Positions 19,110 to 27,630 of a stretch of DNA of 64,000 bases are shown piece by piece (the first letter of the stretch is position 1; every line of letters begins with the position of its first letter). A model generated the notes under the pieces. It did not search any database and was not told the DNA's origin. It saw only the letters and a list, made by a program, of their open reading frames with translations. Source of the DNA: Bacteroidales bacterium UBA5287 (lineage in GTDB: Bacteria > Bacteroidota > Bacteroidia > Bacteroidales > Dysgonomonadaceae); NCBI GenBank assembly GCA_002411345.1, contig DHSL01000025.1:49956-113955 (forward strand). Direction: 5' to 3'. The translations under genes and the position numbers were made by a program.

Positions 19110-19117
19110 CAAAGATA
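19110..19117 (-). promoter_or_regulatory. Promoter -7 box for the HU gene
   Basis: The minus strand reads TATCTTTG (TAnnTTTG), 50 bp upstream of the HU ATG at 19060. Confidence 0.62.
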
Positions 19118-19200
19118 TAGCTTTTTTTGCAACCTCAAAAATAAAACACATTCAAATTCATATTTTTATTGAAAAAACTTCAACAGAATACTTTTTGATG

Positions 19201-19208
19201 TAGTTTTG
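19201..19208 (+). promoter_or_regulatory. Promoter -7 box for mutY
   Basis: TAGTTTTG matches TAnnTTTG. The predicted start site near 19215 lies downstream of an in-frame TTG at 19206 and so supports the ATG at 19227, with a leader of about 12 nt. Confidence 0.6.
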
Positions 19209-19226
19209 TGCAAAGATAAGAAAAAA

Positions 19227-20282
19227 ATGTCACAAGTCCATAATAATGTTTTAATTAGCTTTGCATTACAAAAATGGTATGAAATAAATAAGAGAGATCT
19301 ACCATGGCGTAAAACAAAAGATCCATATATAATATGGATATCAGAAATAATCTTGCAGCAAACTCGTGTAAATCAAGGATATGATTATTTCATACGATTC
19401 ATTAAACGCTTTCCTGATGTAGAATCACTTGCAAGTGCAACAGAAGAAGAGGTTCTGAAAATCTGGCAAGGACTTGGTTATTATTCAAGAGCAAGAAATC
19501 TACATACGGCCTCAAAACAGATAGTTACAGAATATAAAGGTGAGTTTCCTAAAAGTTACGATGATATTTTATCTTTAAAAGGAGTTGGAGATTATACAGC
19601 AGCAGCCATTGCATCTATTGCTTTTGATCAGCCTTTTGCTGTTGTTGACGGTAATGTGAATAGAGTAATATCCCGATTATTTAGAGTTGATGGTAAAAAA
19701 GAAATTACTGTCTTTGCACAATTGATACTCGACCCAAAAAATCCAAGCACACATAATCAGGCACTTATGGAATTAGGCGCATTGACGTGTACACCACAAA
19801 ATCCACTTTGCCATAATTGCCCGCTCGCCAATTTTTGTGAAGCATACATTAATAATGAAGTCTTAAAATATCCGACTAAGAAAGAATCTCAAAAAATCAG
19901 AAACAGATATTTCAATTATTTCCATATAGTCTATGGCGATAATACATTTATAAGAAAACGCAGAGCAAAAGATATTTGGTTAAATCTGTATGAATTTCCA
20001 TTGATTGAAACAACAGAACAAACTAGTATAATAGAAATTACTGAAAATATGCAATATATGAAACTGTTTGGACTCTTATCACATATAGAACTCATTCAAA
20101 TCCATTCGATGAAACATATTTTGACTCACCAAATAATATTTGCAACATTCTACAAGATTAAGATACCAACAACTGAGAAGTTTGCAATTAGCAATGATTT
20201 TTTGTCAATTAAAGAAGAAGATATTGATAAATATCCCATTTCTAGACTAATACATAAATATTTAGAAAAATGTCAGGAATAA
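19227..20282 (+). CDS. mutY: A/G-specific adenine DNA glycosylase
   Basis: It removes adenine mispaired with 8-oxoguanine, preventing G-to-T mutations. 351 residues. Catalytic Glu40 is in WISEIILQQT, the helix-hairpin-helix is LKGVGDYTAAAIAS (117-130), and catalytic Asp141 is in VVDGNVNRVISR. The 4Fe-4S ligands are Cys188, 195, 198 and 204 (CTPQNPLCHNCPLANFC). The C-terminal third should be the NUDIX-like domain that reads 8-oxoG. It is divergent from HU and followed by ssb, an arrangement I associate with this phylum. Confidence 0.96.
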   Translation: MSQVHNNVLISFALQKWYEINKRDLPWRKTKDPYIIWISEIILQQTRVNQGYDYFIRFIKRFPDVESLASATEEEVLKIWQGLGYYSRARNLHTASKQIVTEYKGEFPKSYDDILSLKGVGDYTAAAIASIAFDQPFAVVDGNVNRVISRLFRVDGKKEITVFAQLILDPKNPSTHNQALMELGALTCTPQNPLCHNCPLANFCEAYINNEVLKYPTKKESQKIRNRYFNYFHIVYGDNTFIRKRRAKDIWLNLYEFPLIETTEQTSIIEITENMQYMKLFGLLSHIELIQIHSMKHILTHQIIFATFYKIKIPTTEKFAISNDFLSIKEEDIDKYPISRLIHKYLEKCQE

Positions 20283-20308
20283 AGACTTCTATTTATGAAA
20301 TTAATTGC

Positions 20309-20316
20309 TACATTTG
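20309..20316 (+). promoter_or_regulatory. Promoter -7 box for ssb
   Basis: TACATTTG matches TAnnTTTG, about 36 nt before the predicted leader reaches the ATG at 20359. Confidence 0.58.
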
Positions 20317-20358
20317 TTGCGATAACAATTTTTAATCTAATTCATTTAATTATTAATT

Positions 20359-20799
20359 ATGTCTGTAAATAAAGTTATTTTAATTGGGAACGTTGGAAAA
20401 GATCCGGATATTAAGTATTTCGACAATGACAATGTAAAAGCAAATTTTTCATTGGCAACAAACGATAGAGCTTATACTGCGGCAAATGGTACACAAATTC
20501 CCGAAAGAACAGAGTGGCACAATATTGTGTGTTGGAGAGGTTTGGCTCAAGTAGTAGAAAAATTTGTAAAGAAAGGAACAAAAATTTATGTAGAAGGTAA
20601 GATACGTTCACGTACATACGACGATTCTAATGGCGTAAAAAGGTATATTACTGAAATTAATGCAGATAATATTGAAATTTTAAGTGGAAGAGATTCACAG
20701 TTTGGAGATAATCATGACAGAAATGATTCATCATTTCACGCAGATAGTATGCCAAACAATTTGAGCGAAAATTCAGAGATTGACGATTTGCCTTTTTAA
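20359..20799 (+). CDS. ssb: Single-stranded DNA-binding protein
   Basis: A 146-residue SSB. The OB fold (about 1-110) opens with VNKVILIGNVGKDPDIKY and contains the typical TEWHNIVCWRGLAQVVEKFVKKG in part, and GKIRSRTYDDSNGVKRY. A short acidic linker leads to the C-terminal tip EIDDLPF, the peptide that docks replication and repair proteins. Lies between mutY and gldE with its own promoter and terminator. Confidence 0.97.
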   Translation: MSVNKVILIGNVGKDPDIKYFDNDNVKANFSLATNDRAYTAANGTQIPERTEWHNIVCWRGLAQVVEKFVKKGTKIYVEGKIRSRTYDDSNGVKRYITEINADNIEILSGRDSQFGDNHDRNDSSFHADSMPNNLSENSEIDDLPF

Positions 20800-20821
20800 A
20801 TAATTGATATTAATTTTGCAG

Positions 20822-20866
20822 GAGAATGTTTTAGCCTCATTTTATGAGTATTAAACATTCTCTTTT
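20822..20866 (+). terminator. Rho-independent terminator after ssb
   Basis: An outer 10-bp stem (GAGAATGTTT at 20822-20831 with AAACATTCTC at 20853-20862) encloses an inner CTCAT/ATGAG hairpin (20836-20848), followed by TTTTGTTT. Confidence 0.8.
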
Positions 20867-20887
20867 GTTTCACTAAATATTCACAAC

Positions 20888-22219
20888 TTGGACCCCGACC
20901 CTTTATCTTATTTATTTTTGACAGGATACATATTTCCCATAATTGATCCGGTCACTAATCTGTTATTGCTAGCACTGCTGGTACTACTTATCATTATAAA
21001 CGTTATTATATCCGGCTCAGAAAGAGCATTATTCTCGATTGAACAAAAAGATCTTGATGCCTGCCGCGCAAGTGACAAGATTAACAAAACACGTATTACA
21101 CATTTATTAGATGATTCTCAAATGTTGTCTGCCTCCATAAACACCGCATACAACATATTAAATATCAGTATAATAACATTGTGCACATATCTATTAAATA
21201 AACTTCCTTCTTTTGCAGAAAAAAGTAACGACTTTGTATTAGAATTAATCATTTCCTTTTTAATAATAATTATCTTTATTGAGATAATACCGAAATTATA
21301 TACTTCGCAAAATCCGTTGAAATTTGCAAATAGACATATCCGTTTTATCAATGGAATTTATCAAATTACTGGAATATTCATTAAACCATTTATCAAAACA
21401 TCGGTAAATAAGGCTAATTCATCACTACAACGTAAACATGAAATTTCTATGGAAGACTTGTCTAAAGCACTGGAAATCACCTCTGCAGAAAGTCCACAGG
21501 ATCAAGAAAAAGACATGCTCGAAGGTATAATCAGATTTAGAGATAAAATAGTTGACGACATTCTTATCCCTAGAACTAATATGATCGTTCTGGATAATAA
21601 AAATACATTTAAAGAGGTTATTAAATTTATCGTAGAAGCTGGCTTTTCCCGAATACCGGTTTTTGATGATAGCCCCGATAACATTAAAGGTATTTTATAT
21701 GTAAAAGACTTGTTGCCTTATCTTCGAAAACCTGACACTTTTAAGTGGCAAACCCTCATCAGAAATGCATATTTTGTACCAGGAACTAAACGAATTGATG
21801 ACCTTCTAGAAGAATTTCGTACAAACAAAAATCATATGGCTATTGTTGTAGATGAATATGGAGGTACGGCAGGACTGGTTACAATGGAAGATATTTTAGA
21901 AGAAATAGTTGGAGATATCAGCGATGAATATGATGAAGATGTTACTACTTATACACTAATGCCGGATGGATCGTATATTTTTGAGGCAAAAACTACTTTA
22001 GAAGATTTTATTAAAATCACTAATGTTCCCGAAGAAGATTTTGAAGAAATATCTGAAAATGCTGACACATTAGCTGGTTTGATTCTCGAAATAAAAGGAG
22101 ATTTTCCTAAAAGGAAAGAAAGTATTGTTTATAACCAAAAATATACATTTCAAACTGAAGAACTGAATAAAAGAAGAATATTAAAAGTTCGATACATTCC
22201 ACCCACGATAAATGGATAA
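20888..22219 (+). CDS. gldE: GldE-like CNNM/CBS/CorC-domain membrane protein
   Basis: A 443-residue membrane protein: an N-terminal DUF21/CNNM domain with about four hydrophobic segments (residues 20-150), a CBS-domain pair (about 205-335; ILIPRTNMIVLD, AGFSRIPVFDD, HMAIVVDEYGG) and a C-terminal CorC/HlyC domain (about 350-435). The architecture is that of hemolysin C/CorC family proteins; in Bacteroidetes the one beside ssb is called gliding-motility protein GldE. No other gliding gene is nearby, so a transport-related role is as likely. The start is a TTG at 20888 (MDPDPLSYLF), since no suitable ATG lies in the N-terminal part. Confidence 0.87.
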   Translation: MDPDPLSYLFLTGYIFPIIDPVTNLLLLALLVLLIIINVIISGSERALFSIEQKDLDACRASDKINKTRITHLLDDSQMLSASINTAYNILNISIITLCTYLLNKLPSFAEKSNDFVLELIISFLIIIIFIEIIPKLYTSQNPLKFANRHIRFINGIYQITGIFIKPFIKTSVNKANSSLQRKHEISMEDLSKALEITSAESPQDQEKDMLEGIIRFRDKIVDDILIPRTNMIVLDNKNTFKEVIKFIVEAGFSRIPVFDDSPDNIKGILYVKDLLPYLRKPDTFKWQTLIRNAYFVPGTKRIDDLLEEFRTNKNHMAIVVDEYGGTAGLVTMEDILEEIVGDISDEYDEDVTTYTLMPDGSYIFEAKTTLEDFIKITNVPEEDFEEISENADTLAGLILEIKGDFPKRKESIVYNQKYTFQTEELNKRRILKVRYIPPTING

Positions 22220-22224
22220 TTAAA

Positions 22225-22857
22225 ATGTTAGAACGAAAAGAATTTTTAGATGACGAAAGCATACTTGGCGTTTGGAAAATTACCGAAACGACAGAGGAAC
22301 TACTCAATCTTCTTCCGGAATATTTAAAACCAGACGGCATCGATATGCTCAAAAAAATTAAGTCAGAGTCGCGTACCGCCGAATGGTTATCGATCCGAAT
22401 CATGCTTCATAGCATTTTAGATGAAGAAAAAAAAGTAGAATATAATGAATCAGGAGCACCTTATTTAACCGACAACTCTTACCACATAAGTATTTCACAT
22501 ACAAAGAACTATGCGGTAATCATACTACATCCTACAAAGAAAGTTGGTATTGATATAGAAACCCGATCATCAAGAGTCGAAAAAGTGGCATACAAATTCA
22601 TCTCAAATAAAGAGAAAATTGACCCTGAAAAAAAAGCTACTCACCAACTGTTACATTGGTCGGCAAAAGAAACTCTTTTTAAAGTTATGGATGAAACGGA
22701 GATAGACTTCAAGGAACATCTTTATATTGAACCATTTAAACCTCTAAAAAAAGGAGTAATAAAAGCAGTTGAATATAAAAGCGGTAAAGATAGGAACTTT
22801 CTTATTTCGTACGAGGTACATTCGGATTACGTGTTAACATGGACTATAGAAAAATAA
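22225..22857 (+). CDS. 4'-phosphopantetheinyl transferase superfamily protein
   Basis: It transfers the phosphopantetheine arm of CoA to a carrier-protein serine. 210 residues, Sfp-like in length. Metal-binding VGIDIETR (Asp110, Glu112) and WSAKET (residues 145-150, with Glu149) are both present, and ISISHTKNYAVIIL precedes them as usual. It lies 5 bp after gldE, so it is co-transcribed. No carrier protein or synthase is encoded nearby; fatty-acid ACP is the default candidate. Confidence 0.88.
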   Translation: MLERKEFLDDESILGVWKITETTEELLNLLPEYLKPDGIDMLKKIKSESRTAEWLSIRIMLHSILDEEKKVEYNESGAPYLTDNSYHISISHTKNYAVIILHPTKKVGIDIETRSSRVEKVAYKFISNKEKIDPEKKATHQLLHWSAKETLFKVMDETEIDFKEHLYIEPFKPLKKGVIKAVEYKSGKDRNFLISYEVHSDYVLTWTIEK

Positions 22858-22858
22858 A

Positions 22859-22882
22859 TAACGCCTGAAAAATCAGGCGTTA
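22859..22882. terminator. Bidirectional terminator between the phosphopantetheinyl transferase gene and tsf
   Basis: A 10-bp stem (TAACGCCTGA at 22859-22868, TCAGGCGTTA at 22873-22882) with an AAAA tetraloop between convergent genes. Confidence 0.75.
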
Positions 22883-22909
22883 CTCATTTATCAGTATAAT
22901 AATTTCTAA

Positions 22910-23731
22910 TTAAACATTTAGTGATACTCTTTTAAAAATAGTAACGCTCAATTCCTTATCTGTTTGCTTAAGAAACTGTTCAATTGTTAATTTATTATCT
23001 TTTACATATTCCTGTTGAAGCAAGGTCGACTCTTTGTAGAATTTCTGTAAAGCGCCTTCTGCAATTCTATCTAACAGATTCTCAGGTTTTCCAGCTTCAC
23101 GAGCTTTTTCACGTGCAATCTCAAGCTCTTTTTCCTTGATCTCTGCTGGAATATCATTAGGTGTGATAGAAACAGGATTCATAGCTGCAACCTGCATTGC
23201 TATATCCTTTCCAACATGCTCATCAACATTAGGTTTGTTAAAACCAACAATAGTAGCTAGTTTATTACCCATGTGAATGTATGAAGTTACAGATGGAGCA
23301 GAAATATATTCATAAAAACCTAATTCCATTTTCTCACCAGTTGATGCAACTTTATCGGTAATCAACTGAGAAATAGCACCATTTGAAAGCTTAATTGCCA
23401 ACAATTCTTCTTTCGTTTGTGGCTTTTGTTGCATTGCTGCATCCAAAATCATCTGAGTCAATTCAATGAAACCGTCTGTCTTTGCAACAAAATCAGTCTC
23501 ACACTGTAAAGCTACGATCGCTGCAAATTCACCATCGGTAGCTGCAAGTACACAACCTTCTGAAGCATCACGATCTTCACGTTTTGCTGCAACAGCTTGT
23601 CCCTTTTTGCGGATGATTTCCATTGCTTTATCAAAATCGCCACCAGCTTCGTTAAGCGCATTTTTGCAATCCATCATTCCCGCACCGGTCATTTTGCGCA
23701 AATGTTGGATGTCTGCCATTGTTACTGCCAT
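22910..23731 (-). CDS. tsf: Translation elongation factor Ts
   Basis: The guanine-nucleotide exchange factor of EF-Tu, 273 residues. The N-terminal UBA-like part reads DIQHLRKMTGAGMMDCKNAL, followed by the conserved ALQCETDFVAKTDGF that inserts between EF-Tu domains. The C-terminal part ends TDKELSVTIFKRVSLNV. It lies 26 bp behind rpsB as usual. Confidence 0.97.
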   Translation of the reverse strand: MAVTMADIQHLRKMTGAGMMDCKNALNEAGGDFDKAMEIIRKKGQAVAAKREDRDASEGCVLAATDGEFAAIVALQCETDFVAKTDGFIELTQMILDAAMQQKPQTKEELLAIKLSNGAISQLITDKVASTGEKMELGFYEYISAPSVTSYIHMGNKLATIVGFNKPNVDEHVGKDIAMQVAAMNPVSITPNDIPAEIKEKELEIAREKAREAGKPENLLDRIAEGALQKFYKESTLLQQEYVKDNKLTIEQFLKQTDKELSVTIFKRVSLNV

Positions 23732-23757
23732 AATATCTTATCTTTTTTATATTTTAA

Positions 23758-24621
23758 TTATTCTTCTACCTCGTCATCCTTAGCAAATTTGCTAACAACA
23801 GCAGCATTCATAGCGTCTTTATCTTCTTTTTTCACGCGTTCCTTTTTCACTGCTTTTGATTTACGCTCTCTGCGTGGTGCCAATGCATTTTCTTCCTCCT
23901 GTTCTTCAGCTGCTTGAGCATCTGCCTTTTCAATTTTGCGCTCTTCTAATCCTTCTTTCATGCCGTCGCAAACATATCCAAGAATCATGTCTAACGCTTT
24001 TGAAGCATCATCATTACATGGAATAACAAAATCAATGTTTTTTGGATCTGAGTTGGTATCAACAATTCCAAAAACAGGAATACCTAACTTATTGGCTTCT
24101 TTTACAGCAATTTGCTCTTTCATTACGTCAATAATGAATACTGCTGAAGGAAGACGAGTAAGATCCTGAATTGAACCTAAGTTCTTTTCAAGTTTCGCAC
24201 GTTGACGGGTTACTTGTAGTTTTTCACGTTTGGATAAAGTATCAAAAGTACCGTCTTTTATCATCTTATCGATGCTGCTCATTTTCTTAATGGCCTTGCG
24301 GATAGTTGGGAAATTAGTCAACATACCACCTGGCCAACGTTCAATAACATAGGGCATATTTACACTCTGAGCTCTGTTGGCTACAATGCTTTTTGCCTGT
24401 TTTTTGGTGGCAACAAATAGTACTTTTTTACCTGATTTGGCAATTTGTCTCAACGCAGCGCCAGCCTCTTCGGTTTTTGCTATCGTTTTATAAAGGTCGA
24501 TAATGTGAATTCCATTACGCTCCATAAAAATATAAGGAGCCATCGCTGGATTCCACTTGCTTTTTAAGTGACCGAAGTGAGCTCCGGTTTCTAGAAGTTG
24601 GTCAAATTCTAATTTTGCCAT
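23758..24621 (-). CDS. rpsB: 30S ribosomal protein S2
   Basis: Small-subunit protein uS2, 287 residues. The conserved FDQLLETGAHFGHLKSKWNP opens the protein, and RWPGGMLTNFPTIRKAIKK and FGIVDTNSDPKNIDFVIPCND follow. A charged tail (about 230-287, rich in Lys, Glu and Ala) extends past the globular domain, common in Bacteroidetes. It leads rpsB-tsf and has a 219-bp upstream gap with a possible leader structure. Confidence 0.97.
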   Translation of the reverse strand: MAKLEFDQLLETGAHFGHLKSKWNPAMAPYIFMERNGIHIIDLYKTIAKTEEAGAALRQIAKSGKKVLFVATKKQAKSIVANRAQSVNMPYVIERWPGGMLTNFPTIRKAIKKMSSIDKMIKDGTFDTLSKREKLQVTRQRAKLEKNLGSIQDLTRLPSAVFIIDVMKEQIAVKEANKLGIPVFGIVDTNSDPKNIDFVIPCNDDASKALDMILGYVCDGMKEGLEERKIEKADAQAAEEQEEENALAPRRERKSKAVKKERVKKEDKDAMNAAVVSKFAKDDEVEE

Positions 24622-24667
24622 GTTTGTTTTTAATTGTTTAAATTGTTTACTTTCTTTTTCTTCATCG

Positions 24668-24727
24668 AATCATAAGGTAAATTACACTTAGAATAATAAT
24701 CCATAAGTGAATAACGTCCTTATGATT
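24668..24727 (-). promoter_or_regulatory. Candidate structured leader of rpsB
   Basis: A perfect 10-bp outer stem (AATCATAAGG at 24668-24677 with CCTTATGATT at 24718-24727) encloses a 6-bp inner stem (CACTTA 24685-24690, TAAGTG 24704-24709). It lies in the 219-bp gap between rpsI and rpsB, 46 bp before the rpsB start, with no T run behind it. This would fit an autoregulatory ribosomal-protein leader rather than a terminator. No TAnnTTTG box was seen in this gap. Confidence 0.4.
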
Positions 24728-24840
24728 TAGATACTAAACATTCATTTTTTACCGGACAAAAACCGGCTATAAAATCGTTTGCGAATATTCTGTTTATAAA
24801 GAAAATAACATAAATATACACAAATCGGAATTCCAAAAAA

Positions 24841-25227
24841 TTAACGTTTTGAGAATTGGAATCTTTTTCTTGCTTTTGGTTGGCCCGGCTTTTTACGTTC
24901 AACAACACGTGGATCACGAGTCATGAATCCTTCTGCTCTTAAAGCAGATTTATCTTCGGGATTAAATTTAACCAAAGCACGAGCAATACCCAATCTTGCT
25001 GCTTCAGACTGTCCTTTGAAACCACCACCATCTAAATTGATTTTGATATCATATTTATCTGCCACATTTAATGTGTTTAATGGTTGCTTTACTATAAACT
25101 GAAGGATAGATGAAGGAAAATAATTTTCAATATCACGCTTGTTGATAGTTATCTTGCCTGTACCTTCACTCATGAATACACGAGCTACAGCGGCTTTGCG
25201 TCTTCCTAATGCATTTACTACTTCCAT
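24841..25227 (-). CDS. rpsI: 30S ribosomal protein S9
   Basis: Small-subunit protein uS9, 128 residues. It begins MEVVNALGRRKAAVARVF, includes NLDGGGFKGQSEAARLGIAR, and ends in the basic tail KARKRFQFSKR that reaches the P-site tRNA. Directly behind rplM (5 bp), as in most bacteria. Confidence 0.98.
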   Translation of the reverse strand: MEVVNALGRRKAAVARVFMSEGTGKITINKRDIENYFPSSILQFIVKQPLNTLNVADKYDIKINLDGGGFKGQSEAARLGIARALVKFNPEDKSALRAEGFMTRDPRVVERKKPGQPKARKRFQFSKR

Positions 25228-25232
25228 CTTTC

Positions 25233-25688
25233 TTATTTAAGAGAATTAATATCTATTGATTTTGGCTGTTGTGCTTGATGAGGATGTTCAGTTCCATCAT
25301 ACACATAAAGATTGTTTAAAAGAGCGTCGCCTAATTTGTTCTTTGGCAACATACCTTTTACAACTTTTCTAAAAAGTCTGTCCGAACCTTTTTTCATTAG
25401 CTCAGCAGGGGTTTGCTCTCTTTGACCTCCTGGATAACCGGTATAACGAAGATAAACACGATCATTCCATTTGTTACCGGTAAGTTCAATCTTGTCGGCA
25501 TTTAAAATAATCACGTTATCACCACAATCTACGTGAGGAGTAAAACTGGGTTTATATTTACCTCTCAGCAATTTAGCAACTTCAGAGCAGAGACGTCCCA
25601 ATTTTTGACCGGTAGCATCTACTGTAACCCATTCTTTTTGAGCCGTTTCTTTGTTTACAGAAATGGTTTTATAACTAAGTGTATCCAC
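25233..25688 (-). CDS. rplM: 50S ribosomal protein L13
   Basis: Large-subunit protein uL13, 151 residues. WVTVDATGQKLGRLCSEVA near residues 20-38, the conserved HVDCGDNVIILNADKIELTG and RLFRKVVKGMLPKNKLG are all present. It begins the rplM-rpsI unit; a structured leader and a promoter lie upstream. Confidence 0.98.
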   Translation of the reverse strand: MDTLSYKTISVNKETAQKEWVTVDATGQKLGRLCSEVAKLLRGKYKPSFTPHVDCGDNVIILNADKIELTGNKWNDRVYLRYTGYPGGQREQTPAELMKKGSDRLFRKVVKGMLPKNKLGDALLNNLYVYDGTEHPHQAQQPKSIDINSLK

Positions 25689-25723
25689 TTTTGTTTAATT
25701 TTTAAATGTTAGTAAATAGTTGA

Positions 25724-25787
25724 TTTGATTCGCTTCCTGCTTTGTCTTGCTAAGGGACAAAAGGCAAATAAAAAGCTATAAATCAAA
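25724..25787 (-). promoter_or_regulatory. Candidate ribosomal-protein leader RNA upstream of rplM
   Basis: Nested pairings in the rplM leader: TTTGATT (25724-25730) with AATCAAA (25781-25787); GCTT (25732-25735) with AAGC (25773-25776); CCT (25736-25738) with AGG (25762-25764); TTTGTC (25741-25746) with GACAAA (25756-25761); apical loop of 9 nt. It lies between the promoter at 25819-25826 and the ATG at 25688. Ribosomal leaders ahead of rplM have, as I recall, been proposed in Bacteroidia; I cannot check that this is the same motif. Confidence 0.5.
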
Positions 25788-25818
25788 CTTTTAATTGACT
25801 TATTTAATAATCGGACTG

Positions 25819-25826
25819 CAAAGTTA
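25819..25826 (-). promoter_or_regulatory. Promoter -7 box for rplM-rpsI
   Basis: The minus strand reads TAACTTTG (TAnnTTTG), giving a leader of about 125 nt that contains the structured element at 25724-25787. Confidence 0.65.
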
Positions 25827-25925
25827 CAATATTTCAGTTATTTAGCAAAGGTTTTGACTGTTATTTTTTTGAGTATAAAGCATAAAAGTGCTTTTTTTTC
25901 GCTTTTATCATTCATACAAATAATG

Positions 25926-25933
25926 TACTTTTG
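25926..25933 (+). promoter_or_regulatory. Promoter -7 box for tcdA
   Basis: TACTTTTG matches TAnnTTTG. The predicted start site near 25940 excludes in-frame starts upstream and supports the ATG at 25950, with a leader of only about 10 nt. Confidence 0.62.
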
Positions 25934-25949
25934 CAGAAAATTTTATTTG

Positions 25950-26699
25950 ATGTATAGTTATAAAGAGTTTTTCGCAAGAAACCAACTGCTGCTTGGAACA
26001 GATGCAATTGAATCCATCATGACTAAAAAAGTAATACTTTTTGGGGTTGGAGGTGTGGGAAGTTGGTGCGCAGAAGGACTAATAAGAAGCGGATTCATGA
26101 ATCTGACAATAGTGGATTCCGACAGGGTGGCTCCGGCTAACATAAATCGACAGCTGCCGGCTACAACTCAAACAATTGGACAATTAAAAGTGGACGTGCT
26201 CAGAAACAGACTGCTCGAAATCAATCCTGATGCACAAATCATAGCTATCCCGGAAATTTATAGCAAAGAGTCTTCTGATTCTTTTAAACTGGAGACTTAC
26301 GATTATATTGTGGATGCCATAGACAGCCTGCAACATAAGGCTAATTTACTAGTGGAAGCTAGCAAAACTGATGCTACGGTTTTTTCATCAATGGGAGCGG
26401 CATTGAAAACTGACCCACAACAAATTAGGGTTGCTGAATTCTGGAAAGTAAAAGGGTGCCCACTAGGGACTGCTCTACGACAGACTTTTCGCAAAAATGA
26501 ATCGCCTCACAAAAAAATTATGTGTGTCTATAGCGAAGAAAAAAACACAAACAAGGGCTTTGAAGATGTAAAGGAAAATATTGATGAAATGGGTAGCTTC
26601 AAAAAATCTACTATCAATGGTACATTAGTGCACATAACAGCAATTTTTGGTTTCACGCTCTCGGGCTTGGTAGTTCAACATGCTGCTGATAATATATAA
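25950..26699 (+). CDS. tcdA: tRNA threonylcarbamoyladenosine dehydratase (ThiF/MoeB/HesA superfamily)
   Basis: An E1-like ATP-dependent enzyme that cyclises t6A to ct6A at tRNA position 37. 249 residues from the ATG at 25950 (MYSYKEFFARNQLLLG). The nucleotide-binding motif VILFGVGGVGSWCAEGL lies near residues 29-45. DSDRVAPANINRQLPA and YDYIVDAIDSLQHKANL are characteristic of the TcdA branch rather than ThiF or MoeB. The C-terminus includes NGTLVHITAIFGFTLSG. Single gene with its own promoter. Confidence 0.9.
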   Translation: MYSYKEFFARNQLLLGTDAIESIMTKKVILFGVGGVGSWCAEGLIRSGFMNLTIVDSDRVAPANINRQLPATTQTIGQLKVDVLRNRLLEINPDAQIIAIPEIYSKESSDSFKLETYDYIVDAIDSLQHKANLLVEASKTDATVFSSMGAALKTDPQQIRVAEFWKVKGCPLGTALRQTFRKNESPHKKIMCVYSEEKNTNKGFEDVKENIDEMGSFKKSTINGTLVHITAIFGFTLSGLVVQHAADNI

Positions 26700-26746
26700 T
26701 ACAAGCAGTCATATTCTTGGAATATCATCTGCCTGCATGTATTTTT
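26699..26746 (+). terminator. Probable terminator after tcdA
   Basis: ATACAAGCAG (26699-26708) pairs with CTGCATGTAT (26733-26742) with one mismatch, with an inner ATATTC/GAATAT hairpin and a run of T after the stem. It lies between convergent tcdA and yitT. Confidence 0.5.
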
Positions 26747-26756
26747 AAATGTCTTT

Positions 26757-27629
26757 TTATTTTATTCTGTCAAACCCAAGTCCGTAAACTCCTATAACGG
26801 ATGCTTGTGAAATAAAAGCTTGCTCATCAATCGATTTGACAATGCGGAAAACAGTATTGGACTCACTCTTTTTTGTCATAATCATCAACACTTTTTGGGA
26901 TTGTTTAGTATAAAAACCTGAACCTTCCAAAACAGTGCATCCTCTATGCAATTGAATCCCAATCTGAGAGGCTATCTCTTCATGATGTTTTGAAACAATG
27001 AGGAACTGAACTGATTGCCTGATTCCATTAAGCACCCAGTCAACACAAGTGGACATAACTGCTATAATAATGATACCCAACACAATAGTCTCAATACTTC
27101 GGAAAATAATATATGACGATGCAACAATAACCAGATCGACAATAAGCATAGTCCTGCCTGGAGTAACATTCCTAAACTTGTTGATTATCAACACTATTAT
27201 ATCGGTTCCACCTGTACTTCCATTAACAGACATAACTAACCCGATTCCTGTTCCACCAATAAGTGATCCTATCAAACCGGCCATCAGTGGCTCATTCATC
27301 ATTATCGGTGTCCAATTGAAAGACTCAAACAGGGCAAGGAATCCCGAAAGGGATACTACGCCGACAATAGTTTTTATCAAAAAGTCGCCACCCAATATCT
27401 TAAACGATACAAGCAAAAGCACACTGTTCAATAACAATACAGATAGTGATACTGGAATTTCGAATGCATAATTAAGAAGGACTCCAACTCCTGTAAGTCC
27501 TCCCAACACAAACTCGTGGGGTATAATAAATTGTGTTACCCCTAACGAATAGGTGAAAGTTCCGAGCAATATAGTCAGATAGTCTTTCCAGTAAAACTTC
27601 TTAAAAGTGACTTGCTTTTGCAATACCAT
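26757..27629 (-). CDS. YitT family membrane protein (DUF161 + DUF2179)
   Basis: A 290-residue inner-membrane protein with about five to six hydrophobic segments in residues 15-205 and a C-terminal soluble DUF2179 domain (about 215-285: HRGCTVLEGSGFYTKQ, VLMIMTKKSE). Typical motifs are FIIPHEFVLGGLTGVGVLL and GSTGGTDIIVLIINK. Function is unknown for the family; a transporter role is often assumed. It starts 1 bp after the leuS stop, so it is translated from the same mRNA. Confidence 0.88.
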   Translation of the reverse strand: MVLQKQVTFKKFYWKDYLTILLGTFTYSLGVTQFIIPHEFVLGGLTGVGVLLNYAFEIPVSLSVLLLNSVLLLVSFKILGGDFLIKTIVGVVSLSGFLALFESFNWTPIMMNEPLMAGLIGSLIGGTGIGLVMSVNGSTGGTDIIVLIINKFRNVTPGRTMLIVDLVIVASSYIIFRSIETIVLGIIIIAVMSTCVDWVLNGIRQSVQFLIVSKHHEEIASQIGIQLHRGCTVLEGSGFYTKQSQKVLMIMTKKSESNTVFRIVKSIDEQAFISQASVIGVYGLGFDRIK

Positions 27630-27630
27630 A

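Noticed and set aside
20888..22219. GldE as evidence that this organism glides
   Set aside because: GldE-like genes are kept beside ssb in many non-gliding Bacteroidetes, and no other gld or spr gene is in the window.
24720..24917. 65-codon minus-strand frame between rpsI and rpsB
   Set aside because: It begins inside rpsI in another frame and has no recognisable features; the gap is better read as a leader.
27049..27471. 140-codon plus-strand frame
   Set aside because: Antisense to yitT; repetitive Ile/Thr/Pro composition and no family resemblance.
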